This document shows positions 57,989 through 64,000 of a DNA stretch of 64,000 nt, one piece after another. Every line of letters begins with the position of its first letter. The stretch's first letter is position 1. The stretch lies in assembly GCA_025454955.1 (NCBI GenBank), contig JALONL010000013.1, forward strand, positions 1 to 64,000, in the 5' to 3' direction. The notes beneath the pieces are model-generated. The model was not told the origin of the DNA and searched no databases. It worked only from the letters and a program-made list of their open reading frames with translations. The translations under genes were made by a program, and so were the position numbers. This stretch comes from Bacteroidia bacterium (GTDB lineage: Bacteria; Bacteroidota; Bacteroidia; Palsa-965).

Positions 57989-59059
57989 TTAGTGATTACC
58001 ATTATTCACAATATTTCCCGGTGTTTTCAGGTATCGGGTAATGAGTACCGGCACGGCCAGTTTTTTGAATTGCAACGGGGTTACTTTAAGCCAGTCCTTG
58101 CTTATTGCCTGAGAAAACTGCTGCCGCAGTTCCACTTCGTAAAAACGGGCATGAAGGCGGCGGTGGCTTAAAATGTGAAGGAATTCATCGGTAGTGTTCA
58201 ACAATTTTATTTTGCTGCTGCCGCTCCATTTCTCCCAGCTTTCGGTGTGGAATGGGTCGGTTTCGGCGGTTTCGGTTTCGATGAGCGGAAAATCGTAAAG
58301 TCCCTGCCAGATGTCGCCTTCGCCGCGGCGTTTTACATAGATGTGTTCGTGTATGCGAAACACGAAATAGTGCAGCCAGCGGTCGGCCACTTTGGTTTTG
58401 CGGGCTTTTACGGGCAGTTCGGCAATGCGGCCGGTGGTGCGGGCCACGCATTCCTGCGCCAGCGGGCAGGTGGGACATTGCGGGTTTCGGGGCAGACATT
58501 GCACTGCGCCAAATTCCATAATGGCCTGGTTGTGTGTGGCAGGGTCGCGGCGGTTTAAAAGTTCGGCGGCAAGCTGGCGGAATTCTTTTTTGCCGGCGGT
58601 ACTGTCAATGGGTGTATCCACGCCAAACACACGGGCCAGCACGCGATACACATTTCCATCCACCACAGGCTCGGCAATGTCGAATGCAAACGAGCCGATG
58701 GCAGCGGCAGTATATTCGCCAATGCCTTTGAGGGCGAGGAGTCCGTGGTAGGTTTGTGGAAATTTTCCGCCGTGTTGTGTGGCAATGAGCTGTGCGGTTT
58801 TGTGCAGGTTTCGGGCGCGGGAGTAGTAGCCCAGGCCCTGCCAGAGTTTAAGCACCTGTTCTTCGGAGGCGCTGGCAAGGGCGGTTACATCGGGCCAGGT
58901 TTGGGCAAAACGTTCGTAATAGCTGCGGCCCTGTTCTACGCGGGTTTGCTGCAAAATTACTTCCGAGAGCCAGATCAGGTAAGGGTCGCGGGTGTGGCGC
59001 CAGGGCAAATCGCGGCGGTTTTGGTGATACCAGCGGTGCAACTCAGAGGAAAAATCCAT
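57989..59059 (-). CDS. mutY: A/G-specific adenine glycosylase MutY
   Basis: 356 residues. Removes adenine mispaired with 8-oxoguanine. Visible are the catalytic VILQQTRVEQG glutamate, the HhH motif ALKGIGEYTAAAIGSFAF with the catalytic Asp in VVDGNV, and the 4Fe-4S loop C-X6-C-X2-C-X5-C (CLPRNPQCPTCPLAQEC). The C-terminal MutT-like domain that recognises 8-oxoG begins near residue 230 and has FLHILSHRRLHARFYEV. It lies in the conserved ssb-mutY-hup-rng neighbourhood. Confidence 0.96.
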   Translation of the reverse strand: MDFSSELHRWYHQNRRDLPWRHTRDPYLIWLSEVILQQTRVEQGRSYYERFAQTWPDVTALASASEEQVLKLWQGLGYYSRARNLHKTAQLIATQHGGKFPQTYHGLLALKGIGEYTAAAIGSFAFDIAEPVVDGNVYRVLARVFGVDTPIDSTAGKKEFRQLAAELLNRRDPATHNQAIMEFGAVQCLPRNPQCPTCPLAQECVARTTGRIAELPVKARKTKVADRWLHYFVFRIHEHIYVKRRGEGDIWQGLYDFPLIETETAETDPFHTESWEKWSGSSKIKLLNTTDEFLHILSHRRLHARFYEVELRQQFSQAISKDWLKVTPLQFKKLAVPVLITRYLKTPGNIVNNGNH

Positions 59060-59096
59060 TGTTTTATCGAAGATTCGGCTAAAATTAAAGGTAAAT

Positions 59097-59126
59097 TTTG
59101 GGGTTACGGAGAAATGCGTAAATTTG
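59097..59126 (+). promoter_or_regulatory. Promoter of hup
   Basis: A TTTG -33 element (59097-59100) is followed after 18 bases by TAAATTTG (59119-59126), a full match to the phylum's -7 consensus. Transcription would start near 59133, giving a leader of about 50 bases. The box overlaps the mutY upstream region, so the two diverge. Confidence 0.75.
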
Positions 59127-59185
59127 CAGCCCTAATTATCCGGCAGGGGTGCCTGATAAAAAATTGATAGTAAACAGTTTATACA

Positions 59186-59476
59186 ATGACCAAAGCAGAG
59201 ATCGTTGCAGAGATTGCCGAGAAGACCGGCGTTGAGAAGGTAGCCGTACAGGCATCTATCGAAGCCTTCATGAAAGTAGTGAAGGGCTCACTGGCAAAGG
59301 GAGATAATGTTTATCTCCGCGGTTTTGGCAGCTTTATCGTAAAGCGCCGCGCCGAAAAAACCGGCCGTAACATTTCTAAAAACACGTCGGTAATTATTCC
59401 GGCTCACAACGTGCCTGCTTTCAAGCCGGCCAAAACGTTTACCGAGAAGGTAAAGAAAAGCGTAAAAGCCTCCTAA
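59186..59476 (+). CDS. hup: HU-family DNA-binding protein
   Basis: 96 residues. N-terminal helices MTKAEIVAEIAEKTGVEKVAVQASIEAF and a beta-arm with the signature GFGSFIVKRRAEKTGRN; a longer C-terminal end than in the E. coli protein, with AFKPAKTFTEKVKKSVKAS. It bends DNA as a dimer and organises the nucleoid. AT-rich leader without Shine-Dalgarno sequence. Confidence 0.95.
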   Translation: MTKAEIVAEIAEKTGVEKVAVQASIEAFMKVVKGSLAKGDNVYLRGFGSFIVKRRAEKTGRNISKNTSVIIPAHNVPAFKPAKTFTEKVKKSVKAS

Positions 59477-59493
59477 CCTTCTATCTGCTGCTC

Positions 59494-60357
59494 ATGGCCC
59501 GGTTCGGATTACCACAATGGATTGCACTCGGCTCGGCAGCAGCCTGTTTCGTTCTTTTAAGTTTTGTAAATACAGTTCCAAAGGCGCGTAAGGCTCCCGA
59601 AGGTGCTCCGCAGGCTGCGCAAAGCGGAAATTTTGTTCCGCTCGACCGGCAGGTGGCCGAAGCCCGCAAGCGTTTGCCTGCGCAGGTGCTGGCCCGCATT
59701 GAAGGGTTCGAGAAAAACGCGGCTGCGCAAACCGATTTTGTGCAGCGCCGTGCCCTTCTCGACTCGGCTTCGCGTACTGCGCTGAACGGCGGCGAGCATG
59801 TGCTGGCGGCTTTCATTGCACAAAAGAAAGCCGAAACCTGCAACGGATCGTCGGTTGACTGGCAACTGGCGGGCGAGCGTTTTCAGAATGCCGCCGCGTT
59901 TCAGGGCGAAAAGCTGGGGCCTGAGTATCTGGGCACCATTTTCGAATCGGCCATACACTGTTTCCGCGAAGCAGTGGCGCTCGATGCCCGCAACCTCGAT
60001 GCCCGTGTGGGCCTGGGTGCCTCGCTTGTGCAGGGCACATCAGATCCGATGGCCGGCATACGCGAACTGCTGGAAGTGGAAAAAGCCGATTCGGCCAACG
60101 TAAACGCACAGCTTGTGCTTGGCGATTTTGCCGTGCGCTCGCAGCAATACGACAAGGCCATTGCCCGCTACACCAAAGCACTGCAACTGCGGCCCGACCT
60201 CTACGGCCTCAACCTGAGCCTGGCCGAACTGTATGAACAAAAAGGCGACACCGCCAACACCATCGCCTGCCTCGAAGCCTATCTGGCCAAGGCCGACGAC
60301 CCGTTAGTAAAAAATGACGTGGAGAATGCCATTCGCAAACTCCGCTCATCCAAATAG
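59494..60357 (+). CDS. TPR protein with N-terminal membrane anchor
   Basis: 287 residues. A single hydrophobic segment (about 6-28, WIALGSAAACFVLLSFVNTV) anchors it in the inner membrane with the rest probably outside the cytoplasm. After a charged linker, tetratricopeptide repeats cover about 130-285, with NVNAQLVLGDFAVRSQQYDKAIARYTKALQLRPD and GLNLSLAELYEQKGDTANTIACLEAYLAKADD. It follows hup by 17 bases and is 26 bases before the basic 31-residue gene, so it is one operon. Partner unknown. Confidence 0.8.
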   Translation: MARFGLPQWIALGSAAACFVLLSFVNTVPKARKAPEGAPQAAQSGNFVPLDRQVAEARKRLPAQVLARIEGFEKNAAAQTDFVQRRALLDSASRTALNGGEHVLAAFIAQKKAETCNGSSVDWQLAGERFQNAAAFQGEKLGPEYLGTIFESAIHCFREAVALDARNLDARVGLGASLVQGTSDPMAGIRELLEVEKADSANVNAQLVLGDFAVRSQQYDKAIARYTKALQLRPDLYGLNLSLAELYEQKGDTANTIACLEAYLAKADDPLVKNDVENAIRKLRSSK

Positions 60358-60383
60358 TAATTCATTCATAAAACAACTACATC

Positions 60384-60479
60384 ATGCCCAGCGGTAAAAA
60401 AAGAAAGCGCCATAAGATGGCCACCCACAAGCGCAAAAAGCGCCTCAGAAAAAATCGTCACAAGAAGAAGAACCGCTAA
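60384..60479 (+). CDS. Tiny highly basic protein, 31 aa, possible ribosomal small protein
   Basis: Read from the ATG at 60384: starts MPSGKKRKRHKMATHKRKK and ends RHKKKNR, TAA at 60477. More than half of the residues are Lys, Arg or His. Its composition and spacing of KRKRHK/RHKKK motifs resemble the bS22/mS38 (AURKAIP1/COX24) type of small-subunit protein, which inserts a single basic helix into 16S rRNA. It lies in the hup-TPR operon before a terminator and next to RNase G, which fits a ribosome-linked role. Not confirmable here. Confidence 0.8.
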   Translation: MPSGKKRKRHKMATHKRKKRLRKNRHKKKNR

Positions 60480-60493
60480 GAGGCTGACCGCTT

Positions 60494-60534
60494 AAAAACC
60501 GCAGTTTCGCCCAAAGCGTGGAACTGCGGTTTTT
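60494..60534 (+). terminator. Terminator after hup-TPR-basic protein operon
   Basis: Arms 60494-60506 and 60522-60534 form a perfect 13-bp stem around a 15-base loop and end in T residues. It lies 14 bases after the stop of the 31-residue gene. Confidence 0.85.
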
Positions 60535-60652
60535 CTTAGCATCACTCTTAAACGTGTGTAATTAAAGCGCGCCACAATCCGGCACGGCTTTAAGTTATCT
60601 TCAACTTTACTGTTTCTCTCTGATAGCAGCCCGCCCGAAAGGGAGAAGGGCA

Positions 60653-62233
60653 ATGCTTTATTTTAATGCGCTAACATCTGTGTCAAACGAACTGATCATT
60701 GATGCCTCCAACTCCGAGGTGGTGATCGCCCTTCTGCATGATAAGCGACTGGTGGAACTCAACCGTGAGAAAACCAACAGTCAGTTTGCCGTGGGCGACA
60801 TTTACCTTGGCCGGGTGCGAAAAGTGATGCCGGGCTTGAATGCGGCGTTCGTAGATGTTGGTTACGAGAAAGACGCTTTCCTGCACTATTTCGACCTCGG
60901 CCCGCAGGTAATGTCGCTGAATAAATTTGTGCGCATGACCGTCACCGGCAAGCAAAAGCACGCGGCGCTTACCTATTTCAAAAACGAGCCCGAGATTAAC
61001 AAAGACGGAAAAATAGGCGATGTGCTGCAACCCGATCAGCATGTGCTGATTCAGATTGCCAAAGAACCCATTTCAACAAAAGGGCCGCGCATTACTTCCG
61101 AACTTTCCATTGCAGGGCGTTACATTGTGCTTATTCCTTTCTCCGAAAAAGTTTCTGTTTCGCAGAAAATAAAAAGCAGCGAAGAACGCGAACGATTGAA
61201 AAGGCTCATCATGAGCATTAAGCCGAAAAACTTCGGCGTAATCGTACGCACCGTTGCCGAAGGAAAAGGAGTAGCCGATCTCGATGCCGACATGAATGAC
61301 CTGGTGAACAAATGGAACACCTGCTTCCAGGAACTCATCAAAGCCAAGCCCCCGCAGCGCGTACTCGGCGAACTCAACCGTACATCGGCCATTTTGCGTG
61401 ATATGCTGAACAACTCGTTCAACGCCATTCATGTAAACGACGGCCACATGCACGACGAGATCAAAATGTACCTTCAGACGATTGCGCCTGATAAGGAAAA
61501 GATTCTGAAACAGCACAAAGGCACACAGCCTATTTTTGAGCACTTCGGAATCGACCGCCAGATCAAGGCTCTTTTCGGTAAAACGGTAACCATGAAAAGT
61601 GGTGCCTACCTCATTATTGAACACACGGAAGCCCTGCATGTGATCGATGTAAACAGCGGCAACCGTTCAAAACTCCACAGCGACCAGGAAAGCAATGCGC
61701 TTGACGTGAACATGGAAGCTGCGGTGGAAATTGCCCGCCAGCTCAGGCTGCGCGATATGGGCGGCATTATCGTGATCGACTTTATCGATATGCACTCGCC
61801 CAACAATCGCAAAGCACTCTACACCAAGCTGCGCGACGAAATGAAACTCGACCGGGCCAAGCACACCATTCTGCCGCCGAGCAAATTCGGCCTTGTGCAG
61901 ATTACACGCGAGCGTGTGCGCCCCGAAACCAACATTGAAACTGCCGAGAAATGTCCTACCTGCGGCGGATCAGGACAGGTTCAGGCCAGTGTATTGCTCA
62001 TCGATCAGATTGAAAACAACCTGCGTTATGTACTGCGCGAACAGAATGAAAAGAAAGTGACCCTGCGCGTACATCCCTACATCGCCGCTTTTATTACCAA
62101 AGGCTGGCTCACTTCACTTCGCTGGAAATGGATGCGTAGATACAAACGCCCCATCAGCGTGAAGCCGGTTTCATCATACCAGTTCTTAGAGTATCATTTC
62201 TTCAATGCTCAGGACGATGAAATAAAGGTGTGA
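60653..62233 (+). CDS. rng: Ribonuclease G (RNase E/G family)
   Basis: 526 residues. An S1 RNA-binding domain (about 35-130) has GDIYLGRVRKVMPGLNAAFVDVGYEKDAFLHYFDLGP. The catalytic part has ALHVIDVNSGNRSK and DMGGIIVIDFIDM (magnesium-binding aspartates) and the zinc-link CPTCGGSG. It trims 5S/16S rRNA precursors and turns over mRNA. The E. coli RNase E scaffold domain is absent. The start is uncertain: a GTG 27 bases later (VSNELIIDASNSE) fits the family N-terminus better than the ATG at 60653. Confidence 0.94.
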   Translation: MLYFNALTSVSNELIIDASNSEVVIALLHDKRLVELNREKTNSQFAVGDIYLGRVRKVMPGLNAAFVDVGYEKDAFLHYFDLGPQVMSLNKFVRMTVTGKQKHAALTYFKNEPEINKDGKIGDVLQPDQHVLIQIAKEPISTKGPRITSELSIAGRYIVLIPFSEKVSVSQKIKSSEERERLKRLIMSIKPKNFGVIVRTVAEGKGVADLDADMNDLVNKWNTCFQELIKAKPPQRVLGELNRTSAILRDMLNNSFNAIHVNDGHMHDEIKMYLQTIAPDKEKILKQHKGTQPIFEHFGIDRQIKALFGKTVTMKSGAYLIIEHTEALHVIDVNSGNRSKLHSDQESNALDVNMEAAVEIARQLRLRDMGGIIVIDFIDMHSPNNRKALYTKLRDEMKLDRAKHTILPPSKFGLVQITRERVRPETNIETAEKCPTCGGSGQVQASVLLIDQIENNLRYVLREQNEKKVTLRVHPYIAAFITKGWLTSLRWKWMRRYKRPISVKPVSSYQFLEYHFFNAQDDEIKV

Positions 62234-62258
62234 GCCTCTGGCTGAAATCCTTTTTCTT

Positions 62259-62300
62259 AAAACCACTTCTGCTTCAATGCGGAAGTGGTTTTTTGTTTTA
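62259..62300 (+). terminator. Terminator after rng
   Basis: Arms 62259-62272 and 62279-62292 form a 14-bp stem with one G-U pair and a six-base loop, followed by a T-rich run. It lies 25 bases after the rng stop codon. Confidence 0.85.
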
Positions 62301-62415
62301 CGGAAATCATATTCAGGTATAAATCCGCATTTTATTTTTTCCGGTAAAACCTATCTTTAAATACTCGGCAAAAATTTATTTTCATTTGCTTGCCAATTCC
62401 CCTCAATCCCCGAAA

Positions 62416-63633
62416 ATGAAACAATCCTCCGCATCCAGAAATTTCGCAGATTCAAAATCTCCTGCTCACCACACGGTTCCATCACCGCAAAAAACAGGAA
62501 AATCTTTTTTTGCAGTGAAAGATTTTACCGTGCATCAGCCCTCGCCGCAGGCAATGCAGCAAAAAGAAGAACAAACTGTTGCGGCAAACGAGTCGGCACA
62601 GCCGGTGCAGCGGATGAAGGTGGAAGCCGAAAGCAGCGTAAATAAAAAACTCGGGGAAAACGAAAAAAACAAAGTGAATGTCCTGATCGGGATAATGAAC
62701 AGTGCGTTAGAGGGACTTTTGAATGAAGATGACACCATTTACATTGAAATCATCAACAACGGAGAAATGAGTCCGGCATGGAATCACCACAAGGGCACAA
62801 AAGAGCATCCGGGGCGGATTGGAGATATTGGTGTGCAGTTAAACAGTTGGTACATCGAAAAAGCTTCTGTGGGCGAATTGCTTGGCATGTTTGTGCATGA
62901 AATTGGTGTACATACGCTCGCCGACAGGCAAATGGGCTACGATGATCCGAATAAAGGCCCGCAAAAAGGCACAAATATTTACAGCGAAAGAGTTTCGCAG
63001 GGATATGACCACACGCATAAGCTGGGACACGAGATTGGCTATTATCCCACACCGGATGAAAAAAACAAAAAAGGAAGATCGCGGCAGGCCGATCATGTAA
63101 ACCTGGCCAAAAGTTTAGCCGGCTCGGTGAGCGACAGGGGCAAATATTATATAGATACTTACCTGCGCACCGGCGATTCTATTTCGAAAAATATCGAAAA
63201 TCCGAAAGAACGCGAGGCTGTATTATTTGATCTTACCCGATATTTTCTTTTCGATATATCGCGCATTATTGCCACCAACGACGGGCCTCCGCTGGACATT
63301 CTCCGCAACACAAAAAAAATCGGAGAGCTGATGGAGTATTACAAGCATGATCTGGCAGAAGATCATAAGGAAGACCATCCGTGGCTGGAAGAAGCAGTGA
63401 TGAGTGTAAATACAAAGGCTTCGACCATTACCAAATGGCTGTTGAGTCAATTGGCATCTTTGGTTACCTCTTCCAATCCCGCAGTGCAAAAAGGACGGGC
63501 CGCATTAACAGGTCTTGGCGCTGCATATATAGTAGGAGGAAGTTTGGCGGGCATTATTTCGACACCGGCACTGCTTACCGGAATTGGTGTGGGGCTGGGT
63601 GTGTGGGGGGTGCAAAAGTTGTTTGGGGTATAG
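62416..63633 (+). CDS. HExxH-containing protein with hydrophobic C-terminus, possible effector
   Basis: 405 residues from the ATG at 62416 (MKQSSASRNFADSK); a TTG at 62386 is also in frame. No signal peptide. A disordered Ser/Pro/Gln/Lys-rich N-terminus (about 1-65) ends in PVQRM, a pattern common before the protease-like domains of proteins found with contractile injection systems. The zinc-protease signature HEIGVH is at 161-166, followed by DRQMGYDDPN and a possible third ligand in YDHTHKLGHE. The last 50 residues are a hydrophobic Gly/Ala hairpin (AAYIVGGSLAGII ... LLTGIGVGLGVWG). It may be a secreted toxin or effector with a membrane-inserting end; no injection-system gene lies within the window. 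Confidence 0.65.
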   Translation: MKQSSASRNFADSKSPAHHTVPSPQKTGKSFFAVKDFTVHQPSPQAMQQKEEQTVAANESAQPVQRMKVEAESSVNKKLGENEKNKVNVLIGIMNSALEGLLNEDDTIYIEIINNGEMSPAWNHHKGTKEHPGRIGDIGVQLNSWYIEKASVGELLGMFVHEIGVHTLADRQMGYDDPNKGPQKGTNIYSERVSQGYDHTHKLGHEIGYYPTPDEKNKKGRSRQADHVNLAKSLAGSVSDRGKYYIDTYLRTGDSISKNIENPKEREAVLFDLTRYFLFDISRIIATNDGPPLDILRNTKKIGELMEYYKHDLAEDHKEDHPWLEEAVMSVNTKASTITKWLLSQLASLVTSSNPAVQKGRAALTGLGAAYIVGGSLAGIISTPALLTGIGVGLGVWGVQKLFGV

Positions 63634-64000
63634 TGCAAATTGCTTTTACGGGGAAAGCGTGTTTTGTTTCTTGCCTGTCATTGCATGTGAAAGCAACAAT
63701 AAATACGCCTGGCCCGGCAATGGAATAGCTTTTTGAGAAAACTGCCCATCCCGGGTATTAGAATTTGTTAGTTTTTAAAAGAAATTTCTGGGAGATCAAA
63801 GCATAAGAAAAAACCATCCGTTATTGTGGCTGTAATTCCTTTGGGCAACTCTCTGGATTTGTTGATTTAAACACAAAATATATTCTACCCCGGTAAATTC
63901 AGAGCATGTTTAAAGTTCGTTTTTGAGGTTTGTGATGAGCCGATTTTATTTCAGACATTTTAAAACTACTGGCGCCAGTGCATTTGCGCAGCCCACAGGC
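63634..64000. other. Non-coding end of window with possible IS-terminus motif
   Basis: No credible gene is seen. A gagcatgtttaaagttc stretch near 63900 resembles the ends I associate with IS5-type insertion elements in this phylum, and a small palindrome ctggcgccag lies near 63969. The element, if present, would continue beyond the window. Confidence 0.35.

Overview
The window is chromosomal DNA from a member of the Bacteroidota, probably a Chitinophagia, Sphingobacteriia or Flavobacteriia relative. The reasons are: at least six large exported proteins end in type IX secretion (T9SS) sorting domains; three good promoters fit the phylum's TTTG...TAnnTTTG pattern; the start codons inspected have AT-rich leaders without Shine-Dalgarno sequences; and the ribosomal cluster has zinc-free bL36 and uS14, map directly after secY, and no tuf or adk. 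No rRNA, tRNA or CRISPR was found.

Bases 1-1300 are accessory DNA: the end of an IS1380-family transposase, a strong terminator, an unrecognised gene and a small repeat cluster. This abuts 1228-6857, a leftward operon of six paralogous exported proteins of about 300 residues, probably outer-membrane beta-barrels. The copy next to the accessory DNA has lost its C-terminus. From 7162 to 18845 the genes are mostly leftward housekeeping or unknown: a desaturase overlapping an acetyltransferase, an SDR, a phosphoesterase, a pirin, a TPR-adenylate cyclase, a GT-C membrane glycosyltransferase and small hypothetical proteins.

From 18964 to 41472 everything reads leftward: a mitochondrial-type citrate synthase, enolase, carA, and then the fused str-S10-spc-alpha cluster (rpsL to rplQ, about 18 kb) with EF-G, SecY, methionine aminopeptidase, IF-1 and RNA polymerase alpha. 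A promoter lies before rpsL and a terminator follows rplQ.

From 41914 to 48142 a rightward array of five paralogous T9SS-exported proteins, built from three internal repeats and an invariant DNCKC motif, faces a 1449-residue T9SS protein (48417-52766, leftward) across a bidirectional terminator. From 53011 to 56075 a tight four-gene rightward operon (SDR, polyprenyl-phosphate-type glycosyltransferase, GNAT, Asp/Asn beta-hydroxylase-like enzyme) looks like an uncharacterised modification system. Leftward ssb and mutY follow, then rightward HU, a TPR protein, a 31-residue highly basic protein and RNase G. The window ends with a protein carrying an HExxH zinc-protease motif and a hydrophobic C-terminus, then non-coding sequence with a possible insertion-sequence end.

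The least explained parts are the two paralog arrays, the four-gene modification operon, the 31-residue protein and the terminal HExxH protein.
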